A stretch of DNA of 59,984 bases from a candidate division TM6 bacterium GW2011_GWE2_42_60 (GCA_000996275.1 LCEG01000002.1:1-59984), one strand, 5' to 3'; positions 17,904 through 27,244 are shown, counted from the first letter of the stretch. Notes: generated from the letters alone by a model not told the origin. A program made the numbers and translations.

Positions 17904-19412
17904 ATGAAAATCGTTATCCCAGAACCGTTAAAAAAGGGTCTGCTTCTTGTCCTTTTAGGACTTGGAATGCAGCCAGCACAGACACAGTGCACGGAGCGGC
18001 AGCCAACGCAAGAAGAATTTTTGCAGGGTATCCAGCAGGTCGTATCTAACAAGGGCGTGCTTAAAAACTTCTTGGCACAAAACTGTCGTCTTGCAGAGCC
18101 TGAGCTTACTCAGAAAGTGAATCAGCTTTTTAATAAACCAGAGGAATTGGTAAATTTTCTAGAGCAACTCAATGCGCATCCGAAACAGACTCCGCGTCCT
18201 AAAGCGCGCAAAAAAACCAATAAAGAAGTTGTGGATGAGTTCCAGAAGATTGTAAATTTTGCAAACAACTCAGATACTTTTTCTAAGTTTTTATGTGAAA
18301 AAAGTGGCCCTCTTTCGATTGGTTATCCTACTATAAAGGATATTACTGCTCAGAGAGAAGAGCTTGAGCAACGTTTTGCGCTTTACCGTTTTATCAAACC
18401 CGCAGCTATTGGCTTTGGGTCTCTTGCTCTTGTATTAGCCGGTTGTTCGTGGTGGCGTTGGTTCAGAGAGGGATCAACTGCTGTGATTGATAAAGAAAAA
18501 ACGGGAATCTCAAAATCAGCGCTTTTAGATCGCATAACAGAGCTTGAAAACCGACAAAAACTTCTTGCCTTGCCGAGCAATGCAGTTGCTGTTCAAGCGC
18601 CAGTGAAAACAGGATCATATTTCCCCTCAATTGGTTCAATGTTTAAGACTGCCATTGGCTTGACTGGTTTTGCGGCGACAATGTTGGTGAAGGCTACATT
18701 CTCAGACATAGGCTTGCATACATTGTCTTCATTTGGTTTGACACCAGCATCATGGATATTGAAAAATTATCCATTTCCCGAACTCTTTTCGTCAGTACCC
18801 TCATTACCATGGATGCTGGACAATCAATTTGAATTTAGGGTTCATTATGAGATGGTTTTTGCTCAATTAGTGAACAGAAAAGAGCAGTCGCAGTCATTTG
18901 TCGATTCTATTACAGGTGTTGAAAAGCCGAAAGTCATAGAAGAATATTCGTTTTTAGATCCTTTTAAGGTCTGTTTTGAGCGTGTAAAGAAGCGGCAAAG
19001 TGAATATGCAGCCTGTATGCAAGCAGCAGTAAATGAAACAACCCAACAAAAACAGCTGCGTGAGCAAAAGCTGGATGCGTGTATTTCCTTGATGAGAGGA
19101 TTAGAGGCCGACTTTACTCGTCTTGTAGAGCTGTATTGTAATCACGAAGATGGTGCTATTGTAAAACTTGCACATGATGTAGGTCTTTTGATGCGCGATG
19201 TTGAAAAAATTCTTGGGTACATGAGTTGTCGCTTTAAGACACTTCCAGAAAATTCGTCTCGGCGTAAGACATTTGTGTCCAACTATGTTGGTTTGTTCAA
19301 GCTTGCTAACAACATGGTCTATGGAATGCATAAGCGTAATTTTGACGCAGTGTACAATAATCTTTTGCAGCTCGAAAAAAATATTAATTTGAGTAAGGAA
19401 ATTTTCAACTAA
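17904..19412 (+). CDS. Large exported or membrane protein of unknown function
   Basis: A 502-residue protein with a clear TGGAGG ribosome binding site and a signal peptide (KKGLLLVLLGLGMQPAQT). A helical Gln/Asn-rich region follows. One transmembrane helix lies at about 165-185 (AIGFGSLALVLAGCSWW), then a possible second hydrophobic block (about 235-255). The C-terminal 200 residues are charged and helical with several Cys. No enzymatic motif or known family is recognised. A good terminator (19460-19495) follows the stop, so it is probably a single-gene transcript. Confidence 0.7.
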   Translation: MKIVIPEPLKKGLLLVLLGLGMQPAQTQCTERQPTQEEFLQGIQQVVSNKGVLKNFLAQNCRLAEPELTQKVNQLFNKPEELVNFLEQLNAHPKQTPRPKARKKTNKEVVDEFQKIVNFANNSDTFSKFLCEKSGPLSIGYPTIKDITAQREELEQRFALYRFIKPAAIGFGSLALVLAGCSWWRWFREGSTAVIDKEKTGISKSALLDRITELENRQKLLALPSNAVAVQAPVKTGSYFPSIGSMFKTAIGLTGFAATMLVKATFSDIGLHTLSSFGLTPASWILKNYPFPELFSSVPSLPWMLDNQFEFRVHYEMVFAQLVNRKEQSQSFVDSITGVEKPKVIEEYSFLDPFKVCFERVKKRQSEYAACMQAAVNETTQQKQLREQKLDACISLMRGLEADFTRLVELYCNHEDGAIVKLAHDVGLLMRDVEKILGYMSCRFKTLPENSSRRKTFVSNYVGLFKLANNMVYGMHKRNFDAVYNNLLQLEKNINLSKEIFN

Positions 19413-19459
19413 CTTTAACTCAACTTTAACTCAATAGACGCGCTTACTCCATTAAAGAG

Positions 19460-19495
19460 GCCTGGTGAATACTGTTATTCACCAGGCTATTTTTG
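19460..19495 (+). terminator. Rho-independent terminator after the 502-residue gene
   Basis: Stem GCCTGGTGAATA (19460-19471) pairs with TATTCACCAGGC, with a very short loop, and is followed by TATTTTT. Confidence 0.85.
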
Positions 19496-19564
19496 TATGA
19501 GTAGAGAAAAAATTTAGAACTAAAACTAGTTAATATATCAAGTTACAAAACGAAGATACCATGT

Positions 19565-19703
19565 CCGCTCGCCCTGAGCTTGTCGAATGGGCTGAGTGGT
19601 AAATAACCATGTAAATAACACTGAAAATACATGGGGCTTCTCGTCAAAAGGACTGCCTTGTTTACGTACCGCTTTACCCATTCGACAAGCTCAGGGCGAG
19701 CGG
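19565..19703. repeat. Palindromic element, copies 5a and 5b as a perfect 27-base inverted pair
   Basis: Half-elements at 19565-19591 and 19677-19703 are exact reverse complements over 27 bases. They carry CCGCTCGCCCTGAGCTTG and TCGAATGGG and are separated by 85 bases. Each contains its own small stem GCCC/GGGC or CCC/GGG. The gap 19413-19811 between the 502-residue gene and mutS holds this pair, the next copy and the terminator, and no gene. Confidence 0.8.
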
Positions 19704-19744
19704 GAAGTGGGCATTTACCCATATACCGCGCTCCCTCGATATAA

Positions 19745-19801
19745 CCGCTCATACTGAGTGTTTTCCTTAGGAAAATGTATCGAAGTATCGGGATGGAGCG
19801 G
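19745..19801. repeat. CCGCTC...GAGCGG palindromic element, copy 6
   Basis: Outer arms CCGCTC/GAGCGG. The middle stem pairs ATACT with AGTAT. The inner hairpin is TTTTCC-TTA-GGAAAA. It ends 10 bases from the mutS stop codon, so it could terminate mutS transcription on the minus strand. Confidence 0.8.
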
Positions 19802-19811
19802 ATGGATGGGG

Positions 19812-22229
19812 TTAGGGCTGCAGAATGTGTGTCTTAGATTGCGCATCTGCTCCCGGCATATAGTGGAGCGCGAGCTCCTCAGCACGGCGCAAGACTTCTT
19901 GTGGTAGGTGTACCTGCTTTGCAACTTCGATCCCAAAGCTGCCATGCGCACAACCCTTAATTATTTTATGCAGCAAAATAATCCCCTCAGCAGTTTTAGT
20001 GCTGGCGGCATGATACGAGACAATGCCTTTTTCATGTTCTGAAAGTGCCGTTAATTCATGAAAATGAGTAGCAAAGAGAGCGCGAGGACGAACGTGATGA
20101 TGGAGATATTCGACCACTGCTTGAGCAATAGCAAGTCCATCATAGGTGCTTGTGCCACGTCCTACTTCATCCAACACGACGAGGCTGCGTTCAGTAGCGC
20201 CATTGCAGATTGTTGCGGTTTCTTCCATCTCTACTAAAAAAGTACTTTTCCCTGCAGCAACATTGTCTGAGGCGCCAATACGAGTAAAAATCCGATCAAT
20301 AAGAGGGATAGTTGCGCTTTCTGCAGGGACCCATGACCCTGCTTGTGCCAAGATGACCGTAAGTGCCACTTGCCGTAAGAAGGTTGATTTTCCTCCCATA
20401 TTGGGCCCTGTAATAATCCACGTACGCTCATTTTCGGTCAGAGTAACATCGTTGGCAATATATTCTGCACCAAGGTGTGCTGCAACAACAGGATGTCGGC
20501 CTTGTGAAATAATAATGTCACGGCCCTCGTGCATGGTAGGGCGACAGTAGCGTTGCTCGTAAGCGGTGCGTGCAAACCCAAGAAATGCATCACACTGGGC
20601 GAGCTGTTGCGCGCTTTTTTTAAGTGCAACACCGTACTGATCAACAAATACACAGACTTCTTCAAAAAGTGCATTTTCAAGTGCTTCTGTTTCGTGCTCT
20701 GCTTTGATAAGTTCTTGCTCTAAGGCTCTAAGGGCTGGAGTGGTATAGCGCTCTGCATTGGTAAGCGTCTGAAGCCGTTCGTATTCAAGGGGAACATGCT
20801 CGCGATTTGCTTTAGTGACTTCAATTGCGTACCCTTGCGAGCGACTATATTTTATTTTAAGCGACTGGATACCGGTCTTTTGGCGCTCTGCTCGCTCAAA
20901 AAGGGCAAGCTCTTGTGCTCCATTGGTCATGAGCTGCTTGAGTCGGTCGAGTTCTGTGTTATATCCTTCTCGAATACGACACAATTCACGATTTGTTTCT
21001 GAAAGTGCGCGTGAAAGAAGGTCGTGCAAAGCTGAAAAATCTCCAATATTTTCACTGCAGCGGCGCAAGAGTGATGAACTGTTGTTTTTTTCATTGAGAA
21101 CTGTTTTGACTTCAGCTACCGCAGTGAGTGTGCGACCGAGTGTTCGATAATCTCCTACCGAAGCTCTTCTTAGTACAACGCGTCCTACTATGCGTTCAAA
21201 GTCGCCACATTCTTTTAAATGTGCAGCAAGTGTTTCTCTGAGTTGAAAATCAGCGTAGAGAGCTCCAACGGCCTGATGTCGTGCTTCAATAAGTTCTTTT
21301 TTGAGCAAAGGGCGGACAATCCATTTTTTGATCATGCGAGCGCCCATCGGCGTTGCCGCACGATTGAGAATCGAAAAAAGGGTCTGATCTTCGGAGCCAT
21401 CCTGACTATTTTTTACCAATTCAAGATTTCGCTGTGTTGCTGCGTCAAGGAGTAAAAAGTCGTCTGCGGCATAGAAAAAAAGTTGGTTGCAGACAGAAAG
21501 CGCGCGTTCTTGGTTGTGTTTTAAATAACTATAAAGAAGTGCAAGCGCATACAAAGGTGCGTTCATAGACTGTATGAGATCGAGTGATGATGAGGTGAGG
21601 CTTTGAGCCCATGTTGTAAAAGTTTCGTCTGGTTCAAAAGCAGGGACGATAGTGATCGAAAAACCCATTTGACGCATCTGTTTTTCAAGGCCAAGACCTG
21701 CAGGGGTTCGGGGGAGCAGCAGTTCATCAGGTGAGTAGCGGCGGAGCTCGGCTTCGAGTTGAATTTTATCTTGTTGCGGAAGAAGGGTAACAAAAATTTG
21801 ACCGGTCAATAGCTCAATAAATGCACACCCAAAAAGCTCTTCTAAGGGGAAAACAACTCCACAGTAAGAAGCAGAGCGGTCATGAAGGAGCCGTGTATCG
21901 GTGAGGGTGCCCGGCGTGAGGACCTGCTCAACACTGCGGGCAACTACTTTGCCCGGACGTGCAGGTTCTTGTTGTTTGCACAGAGCAACATGAAAGCCGC
22001 CCTTTACAAGCTTTATAAGATAGTAATCGACTGAATGGATAGGCATCCCACAGAGTGGAATAGGTTTTCCATCAAGGGTACCGCGCTTTGTGAGGACGAT
22101 TCCGAGTGCGGCAGAAGCTTTAACGGCATCTTCAAAAAAGAGCTCATAAAAATCACCGACTTGGAAAAAGAGCAGAGTTCCTGGATACCGTTCTTTTATG
22201 GTGAAATATTGTTGTAAAAGAGGTGTCAT
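19812..22229 (-). CDS. mutS: DNA mismatch repair protein MutS
   Basis: An 805-residue MutS. The mismatch-binding domain starts TPLLQQYFTIKERYPG, and the Phe-x-Glu element lies in GDFYELFFEDA. The ATPase has TGPNMGGKST (about 605) and VVLDEVGRGTSTYDG, and a helix-turn-helix C-terminal region follows. It recognises mispairs and recruits MutL, which is not in the window. I use the ATG at 22229. An upstream TTG extension would overlap argS and lies outside the conserved start. It follows argS by 17 bases and is likely cotranscribed with it. Confidence 0.96.
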   Translation of the reverse strand: MTPLLQQYFTIKERYPGTLLFFQVGDFYELFFEDAVKASAALGIVLTKRGTLDGKPIPLCGMPIHSVDYYLIKLVKGGFHVALCKQQEPARPGKVVARSVEQVLTPGTLTDTRLLHDRSASYCGVVFPLEELFGCAFIELLTGQIFVTLLPQQDKIQLEAELRRYSPDELLLPRTPAGLGLEKQMRQMGFSITIVPAFEPDETFTTWAQSLTSSSLDLIQSMNAPLYALALLYSYLKHNQERALSVCNQLFFYAADDFLLLDAATQRNLELVKNSQDGSEDQTLFSILNRAATPMGARMIKKWIVRPLLKKELIEARHQAVGALYADFQLRETLAAHLKECGDFERIVGRVVLRRASVGDYRTLGRTLTAVAEVKTVLNEKNNSSSLLRRCSENIGDFSALHDLLSRALSETNRELCRIREGYNTELDRLKQLMTNGAQELALFERAERQKTGIQSLKIKYSRSQGYAIEVTKANREHVPLEYERLQTLTNAERYTTPALRALEQELIKAEHETEALENALFEEVCVFVDQYGVALKKSAQQLAQCDAFLGFARTAYEQRYCRPTMHEGRDIIISQGRHPVVAAHLGAEYIANDVTLTENERTWIITGPNMGGKSTFLRQVALTVILAQAGSWVPAESATIPLIDRIFTRIGASDNVAAGKSTFLVEMEETATICNGATERSLVVLDEVGRGTSTYDGLAIAQAVVEYLHHHVRPRALFATHFHELTALSEHEKGIVSYHAASTKTAEGIILLHKIIKGCAHGSFGIEVAKQVHLPQEVLRRAEELALHYMPGADAQSKTHILQP

Positions 22230-22246
22230 AATAAATCTCGCATAAA

Positions 22247-23914
22247 CTACATTTTTTCGGGACAACTGATGCCAAGGAGCTCAAAGCAGAGCGCAAACGT
22301 ATTGTGTATAATTCGAACGAGCGCGAGGCGTCGTCTACTCTGTTCTACGTTGGTTAGATCGATAACACGATTGGCGGCATAAAAGCTGTGGAAAGTGTTT
22401 GCAAGTTCAAGTGCATAGTAGGTGAGCAGATGTGCCTGATTGTTTGCCTCGATCGATCGGAGCAACTGCTTGAGCGAAATAATCTTTTTGATAAGAAGCT
22501 GTTCTTCAGCGTCAAGATTGAAAAGATCTGCGGCTGCAGGTGCCTCGAGTGCTTTGGTGTCGGTTGCTTTTTCAAAAATACTATTGGTTCGTACATACGC
22601 GTAGTGAAGATAAAAGACAGGATTTTCGTCAGTTTTTTTGAGCGCAAGTGCGAGATCAAAATCAAGGTGTGCATCGGCTTTGCGGTTGAGGTAAAAAAAG
22701 CGAGCAACGTCAGGGCCAACGGTCTGAATGATGTCTTCAAGGGAGACGATGCGGCCTGCCCGTTTTGAGAGACGAACAACTTCCCCATCTTCTTTAACCG
22801 TTACGAGTTGGTAGAGAATAACGTCGAGGTTGTCGGGGTTATATCCAAGCGCGGCCATAATCCCTTTGAGACGAACGACATAGCCATGATGATCTTGCCC
22901 TAAAACGAGTATTAATTTTTCAGCACCGCGTGCAAGCTTGTTTTGCATGTAAGCGACATCGGCAGCCACATAGGTAACTTCTCCGTTTGAGCGGCGCAGT
23001 ACACGGTCTTTATCATCACCAAAATGAGTTGATTTAAACCAAAGAGCGCCTTCTTGCTCGTACGTATGGCCGTTTTTTTTGAGTGTTTCGAGTGCTTCAG
23101 TCACTGCATTGCTGTCGTGTAGCGTTTTTTCAGAAAACCAGACGTCAAAGTGAACGCCATAGGCAGAAAGTGTCTCTTGTATTTTTTTGAGTAATTTTTC
23201 TTTTGCGTAGGAGCTGAAAAAAGTGACGTCTTGTTGAGCGATAGCATTTTCTACGCGTGCTTTTTGAGCAGTGATAAGTTCTTGCGCCATGGTGACGAGA
23301 TAGTCGCCCTGGTACGCGTCTTCAGGTATTTCGACCGGCAGGCCAAGCTGCTGTTGACAGCGAATGCTCAGTGAATTGCCGAGCGTGGTGAGCTGCTTGC
23401 CCGCATCGTTAATATAAAACTCTTTGGTGACTGAGTGACCGAGAAATCGGAGGACGTTTCCGACGACATCACCAATAATTCCGCCGCGTCCATGGCCGAT
23501 ATGGAGGGGGCCGGTTGGATTTGCGCTGACAAATTCGATGGAGTAATTTTTTGCAACTAAATCAGTGGGTCTGAAAAATGCTTTTGTGTCTTTTAGAAGC
23601 GACTGAGCGCAGAGTGAAAAAGCTTCACTGGTAAGCGTGAAATTAATAAATCCTGGGCCTGCGATAGTGATTTGAGCAACGGCGGGATGTGAAAAGTTTT
23701 GGGCGCATTCTTCAGCGATTTGTCGTGGGTTTTTCCCTGCTATTTTTGCGATTATGAGTGCGGCGTTACTTGAAAGATCACCAAAACTCCGTTTTTTTTG
23801 ATCGTCATTAATGGTGGTTGCAAGCGAGGCACTCTGTTCGACCGTGAGCTCATACGTTGTAAAAAGGTAGTCTAAGAATGCTTTTTGGACTGATTCAAAA
23901 GGATTGGTGATCAT
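22247..23914 (-). CDS. argS: Arginyl-tRNA synthetase
   Basis: A 555-residue class I synthetase charging tRNA-Arg. The N-terminal Add1 domain is followed by the HIGH motif HIGHGRGG in NPTGPLHIGHGRGG. The DALR anticodon-binding domain with AYVRTNSI lies at the C-terminus. As in other ArgRS, the KMSKS loop is not canonical; VVRLSKRAGRI is its probable counterpart. The start at ATG 23914 has an AAAGAGA site and fits the family N-terminus better than an upstream TTG. A promoter at 23954-23982 drives argS-mutS. Confidence 0.95.
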   Translation of the reverse strand: MITNPFESVQKAFLDYLFTTYELTVEQSASLATTINDDQKKRSFGDLSSNAALIIAKIAGKNPRQIAEECAQNFSHPAVAQITIAGPGFINFTLTSEAFSLCAQSLLKDTKAFFRPTDLVAKNYSIEFVSANPTGPLHIGHGRGGIIGDVVGNVLRFLGHSVTKEFYINDAGKQLTTLGNSLSIRCQQQLGLPVEIPEDAYQGDYLVTMAQELITAQKARVENAIAQQDVTFFSSYAKEKLLKKIQETLSAYGVHFDVWFSEKTLHDSNAVTEALETLKKNGHTYEQEGALWFKSTHFGDDKDRVLRRSNGEVTYVAADVAYMQNKLARGAEKLILVLGQDHHGYVVRLKGIMAALGYNPDNLDVILYQLVTVKEDGEVVRLSKRAGRIVSLEDIIQTVGPDVARFFYLNRKADAHLDFDLALALKKTDENPVFYLHYAYVRTNSIFEKATDTKALEAPAAADLFNLDAEEQLLIKKIISLKQLLRSIEANNQAHLLTYYALELANTFHSFYAANRVIDLTNVEQSRRRLALVRIIHNTFALCFELLGISCPEKM

Positions 23915-23953
23915 ATGCGTCTCTTTCAAAAACAAAAAACTTTATTACAAACT

Positions 23954-23982
23954 ATTCTACCACGACTGCGGTATCTGTACAA
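23954..23982 (-). promoter_or_regulatory. Promoter for argS-mutS
   Basis: On the minus strand TTGTAC (23977-23982) and TAGAAT (23954-23959) are spaced by 17 bases. The expected transcription start is about 30 bases before the argS ATG. Confidence 0.6.
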
Positions 23983-24079
23983 AAGTCCTGCCGCAGAAAA
24001 CCAGTTTCCTGGCGTGCATACTAGTGTTGAGAATCTGGGAGTACTAAATCCGAATCTCGACAAATGTTTCTGCGACAGG
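23966..24079. other. Inverted-repeat cluster between divergent argS and mnmA
   Basis: The stretch 23915-24278 has no gene. CCTGCCGCAGAAA (23987-23999) pairs with TTTCTGCGACAGG (24067-24079), 12 of 13 bases. Its CCGCAG part could alternatively pair with CTGCGG at 23966-23971, which overlaps the argS promoter. A small inner dyad CCAGTTTCCTGG (24001-24012) is also present. This could be an operator, or a structured leader or small RNA. No known RNA family is recognised. Confidence 0.4.
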
Positions 24080-24278
24080 GTAATTTTTAAGAGATGTTGT
24101 AGATAAATATGTTTAATTGAAAATGCATGGTGCAATAATCAAAAGTGACAACTACAGATTAGTTTACTGTTTTATGCATACTAAGCAAGTTTTTTTACAG
24201 GAGGTGATTTCTAGAATTCTGTTCATCGGGTAGACTATTACCATAAAGAGATAGGGCGCTTTAACGGTTTGGATAACT

Positions 24279-25361
24279 ATGAAATGTGCGGTGTTACTTT
24301 CGGGTGGTGTTGATAGTTCCTTGGTTTTAGCGAGATTGGTTGAGCAGGGTGTTGAAGTCACTGCTTTTTATTTAAAAATTTGGTTGGAAGACGAGCTTGC
24401 GTTTTTGGGGTCATGCCCTTGGGAAGAAGATACTTTCTATGCGAGAGCTGTGTGTGAGCGCTTTGGTGTGCCATTTGAAGTTGTTCCTATGCAACAGGCG
24501 TATTACGACCGTGTTATTGCCTATACGATTGCGGAAGTAAGGGCGGGTCGAACGCCAAATCCTGACATTCTTTGTAACCAACAGATTAAGTTTGGTGCTT
24601 TTTATGACTGTATTGGTGAACGGTTTGATAAAGTTGCATCGGGGCATTATGCACAGGTGCGCGAAATTGAGGGGCGTTATCGACTTTTTTCATCTCCCGA
24701 TCCTATAAAAGACCAGACTTATTTTCTGGCTCTTTTGTCACAAAAACAGCTTTCTAAAGCGCTTTTTCCCCTTGGTGATCTTACCAAGGCTGAAGTGCGT
24801 CAAGAGGCTGAGAAACGCAATTTGCCTAATAAAATGCGGCCCGATAGTCAGGGTGTCTGTTTTTTGGGTAAGCTTAAATTTTCTGAATTTTTAAAAGCGC
24901 ATCTTGGGGTGCGTGAAGGTGAGTTGCGGGAGTTTGAAACAGGAACTGTTTTAGGTACGCATGAAGGTTTTTGGTTTTATACCATTGGACAGCGGCAGGG
25001 AATTGGCCTTTCTGGTGGGCCATGGTATGTGGTTGCAAAAGAGAGCGAAAAAAATATCGTCTTTATTTCGCGGCACTATTACGATGCTGATAAAAAGCGC
25101 GATATGTGTCTGATTTCGGGTTGTAATTGGATTACCGGGGCGGCACCGCTTGAGAGAGAGATTGAGGTTAAGCTGCGGCATGGTCCAAAGCGTTATCGGG
25201 CATATATTTCACAGAAAGATGTATCAGGAGAACCTCTTGGAGAAGGGCGTCATCGTATTCAGCTTCTAGATGAGCAGGATCAGGGAATAGCGTTGGGGCA
25301 GTTTGTAGTAATCTATGATGGTGCTGAATGTTTGGGTGGTGGTGCTATTGAGCGTGTCTAG
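24279..25361 (+). CDS. mnmA: tRNA-specific 2-thiouridylase MnmA
   Basis: A 360-residue enzyme that makes 2-thiouridine at the wobble base of tRNA-Lys, tRNA-Glu and tRNA-Gln. The ATP PP-loop is SGGVDSS (8-14). The catalytic cysteines are Cys99 in DILCNQQIKF and Cys194 in DSQGVCFLG. The C-terminal beta-barrel domains follow (FWFYTIGQRQGIGLSGGPWYV). Length is normal. It stands alone, divergent from argS. The ribosome binding site is weak (GGAT). Confidence 0.95.
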   Translation: MKCAVLLSGGVDSSLVLARLVEQGVEVTAFYLKIWLEDELAFLGSCPWEEDTFYARAVCERFGVPFEVVPMQQAYYDRVIAYTIAEVRAGRTPNPDILCNQQIKFGAFYDCIGERFDKVASGHYAQVREIEGRYRLFSSPDPIKDQTYFLALLSQKQLSKALFPLGDLTKAEVRQEAEKRNLPNKMRPDSQGVCFLGKLKFSEFLKAHLGVREGELREFETGTVLGTHEGFWFYTIGQRQGIGLSGGPWYVVAKESEKNIVFISRHYYDADKKRDMCLISGCNWITGAAPLEREIEVKLRHGPKRYRAYISQKDVSGEPLGEGRHRIQLLDEQDQGIALGQFVVIYDGAECLGGGAIERV

Positions 25362-25432
25362 CCAAAGATACGAAGTTTGGTATCATTGATCTGTTTACAG
25401 AGATAGCTTTATTTCGTGAAAGTTTTATAAGT

Positions 25433-26005
25433 ATGCGTATTACGTTCCCCACAGTGCTCACGCTTTCTCGGATTGTCCTGATTCCCTTCTTGGTACAGAC
25501 GCTTATTAATGAATCATGGCGATTGGCAACGGGAATGTTTGTGTTTGCAGCCATTACCGATATGCTTGATGGCTATCTTGCGCGTCGTTGGAAACAAGAA
25601 TCTGATTTTGGAGCCTGTCTTGATCCTGTTGCCGACAAATTGCTTATTATTGCCTGTTATGCAACCCTCTTTTTTTCACCGATTTCTGAGCTCCCGTTGC
25701 CCGGGTGGTTTTTGTTAGTGGTGCTTATAAAAGAGATGGCATTGCTGATTGGAGCATTTTATTTTGGGCTTCTTAAGGGTCTGGTTCGTATTCGTCCTTC
25801 TTTGTTTGGTAAGGCAACGATGGTTGTGCAGAGTTGCCTTGTTATCTGGCTTTTGCTCTGTTCAATTTTTGACTGGGCGCCGATGAAGACCTTTCATGTC
25901 TTTCTAGCGGTTGCAATATTCTTTGTATTGGGCTCTCTCATGCAGTATGCATATCAGGCGCTTTCAGCCTTTTTGCATCAAGATGATGAGGGTGCACTCT
26001 GGTAA
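25433..26005 (+). CDS. pgsA: CDP-diacylglycerol-glycerol-3-phosphate phosphatidyltransferase
   Basis: A 190-residue integral membrane enzyme of phosphatidylglycerol synthesis. The CDP-alcohol phosphotransferase signature is complete: DGYLAR, then G and the two Asp of LDPVADK. About five transmembrane helices are visible. It follows mnmA by 71 bases on the same strand. PgsA is the best call over other CDP-alcohol transferases because of length and the N-terminal TVLTLSRIVLIPFL. Confidence 0.88.
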   Translation: MRITFPTVLTLSRIVLIPFLVQTLINESWRLATGMFVFAAITDMLDGYLARRWKQESDFGACLDPVADKLLIIACYATLFFSPISELPLPGWFLLVVLIKEMALLIGAFYFGLLKGLVRIRPSLFGKATMVVQSCLVIWLLLCSIFDWAPMKTFHVFLAVAIFFVLGSLMQYAYQALSAFLHQDDEGALW

Positions 26006-26025
26006 TTTGTGGTATACTAAAAGGC

Positions 26026-26457
26026 ATGCTAAAACAAAATAAGATGGAAAAACAAAAGAGGTATCTTGTGTTTACACGAAGCATAACAATGGTAGCATGT
26101 CTCGGGTTGATGTTCTGCGAAAGTACGCTTTTTTCTGGAGCCAAAGAGGCTGGAAAAGTATTAGCTGAAGAAAGTTTTCTTGCAGAGCCAGTTGCCGCAA
26201 AAAATGTAAAAAAACAGAAGCGAACTATGACCACAATGCGACAGGATGTTGCTGAAGAGATTGAATCGCTTTTACATACAAGCAGTGATCTTATTGCAGA
26301 ATTGGCGCAGTCGCAGAAAGAGTTTATGGAGCAATTGCGGCATATTGCAGAAAATGAGCCGGCTCTTTCGCGGAGTGAACTCGAACTGCTTTCAGCACGG
26401 ACAAAGCGTGTTGCAGAAGAACTTAACAATTGTAAAATTATTTGTCGAAAGAAATAG
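26026..26457 (+). CDS. Small exported helical protein, unknown function
   Basis: A 143-residue protein. A signal-like segment (about residues 15-40, MVACLGLMFC) is followed by a Lys-rich stretch and a long amphipathic helix or coiled coil rich in Glu, Gln and Leu. The start may be the ATG at 26026 or at 26044. It sits 20 bases after pgsA and 7 bases before ssb, so it is probably cotranscribed with both. A conserved function is not evident. Confidence 0.6.
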   Translation: MLKQNKMEKQKRYLVFTRSITMVACLGLMFCESTLFSGAKEAGKVLAEESFLAEPVAAKNVKKQKRTMTTMRQDVAEEIESLLHTSSDLIAELAQSQKEFMEQLRHIAENEPALSRSELELLSARTKRVAEELNNCKIICRKK

Positions 26458-26464
26458 GACGACC

Positions 26465-26944
26465 ATGGCTGGATATAATCGTATTATCATTATGGGTAAT
26501 TTAACACGTGATCCTGAATTGAAGCAGTTGCCGTCCGGTCAGCCGGTTTGTCGACTTGGTATTGCGGCAAATCGTCAATACAAAGACCGCCAAACAGGCT
26601 CGATGCAGCAAGAAGTCTGTTTTGTTGATGTTGATGTATGGGGTGCGCAAGCAGAATCATGCAAGCAGTATTTGCAAAAAGGACGTCCTGTTCTTATTGA
26701 AGGTCGTTTAAAGCTCGACAGCTGGAAAGACACTGAAGGACAGGCTCGTAGCAAGCATTCAATTGTTGCAAGTAGTGTTCAGTTTCTTTTTGGTGCTGGT
26801 GACCAAGCGGGCGCTGGTGCTGATGCGGGCATGGAAGAAGAGTTTGGCGCTGCGCCGGCAGCGGCGGCAAAGGCTCCTGCGAAGGCTGCACCACGGAGTA
26901 AAAAGCTTGAAGAATCGCCTTTTGAGGACGATCTGCCTTTTTAA
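26465..26944 (+). CDS. ssb: Single-stranded DNA-binding protein
   Basis: A 159-residue SSB. The OB fold starts MAGYNRIIIMGNLTRDPEL and contains VCRLGIAANRQYKD and GRLKLDSW. A Gly/Ala-rich linker leads to the acidic tip ESPFEDDLPF that recruits partner proteins. It coats single-stranded DNA during replication and repair. The ATG at 26465 has an AGGA site and gives the normal family N-terminus; an open frame extends further upstream but is not coding. A terminator follows at once. Confidence 0.96.
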   Translation: MAGYNRIIIMGNLTRDPELKQLPSGQPVCRLGIAANRQYKDRQTGSMQQEVCFVDVDVWGAQAESCKQYLQKGRPVLIEGRLKLDSWKDTEGQARSKHSIVASSVQFLFGAGDQAGAGADAGMEEEFGAAPAAAAKAPAKAAPRSKKLEESPFEDDLPF

Positions 26945-26963
26945 AATATTGAATTTTAATATA

Positions 26964-27002
26964 AAAAAAGAGTCCTGGTATTTGTACGAGGACTCTTTTT
27001 TT
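26964..27002 (+). terminator. Rho-independent terminator after ssb
   Basis: AAAAAAGAGTCCT pairs with AGGACTCTTTTTTT across a 13-base loop, with a U-tract. The A-run on the other arm means it could also work in the reverse direction. Confidence 0.85.
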
Positions 27003-27046
27003 GTGTGATATTTACGGTGAGTGTAACGGCGATAGTCGAGTTTATC

Positions 27047-27144
27047 CCGCTCGCCCTGAGGAGGCCGTTAGGCCGTCCCGAATGGGTATCACCATGAGCG
27101 GGGTTGAGTTTACCTTGAGCTTGTCGAAGGGAGGGAGAAGGCGG
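27047..27144. repeat. Palindromic element, copies 7a and 7b
   Basis: Copy 7a (27047-27101) has CCGCTC/GAGCGG ends, a CCC/GGG middle stem and an inner hairpin AGGCC-GTTA-GGCC. Copy 7b (27102-27144) has CCTTGAG CTTG TCGAAGG and a GGCGG end. They lie between ssb and the ankyrin gene, whose 3' ends face each other. The gap 26945-27301 holds no gene. Confidence 0.75.
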
Positions 27145-27193
27145 TACACGTTTTTTGTATGCCCATAAAAAATTAGAGATAAAGCACCACACC

Positions 27194-27244
27194 TCGCTCC
27201 CTCGATACATTTCCTCCTGCGTCGGAAATACTCGGGATGAGCGG
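27194..27244. repeat. Palindromic element, copy 8
   Basis: Outer arms CGCTC/GAGCGG. The middle stem pairs TCCC with GGGA. The inner stem TTTCC pairs with GGAAA around a nine-base loop. Confidence 0.75.

Noticed and set aside
19565-19801. Closely spaced repeats that could suggest a CRISPR array
   Set aside because: Units are inverted as well as direct, differ in sequence, have irregular spacing and no cas gene is near. They belong to the palindromic intergenic family.
22230-22265. N-terminal extension of MutS from an upstream TTG
   Set aside because: It overlaps the argS end, and the conserved MutS N-terminus begins at the ATG at 22229.
26246-26464. Long N-terminal extension of SSB
   Set aside because: It is out of phase with the small exported gene that occupies this DNA, and SSB's family start (MAGYNRIII) has its own AGGA site at 26465.
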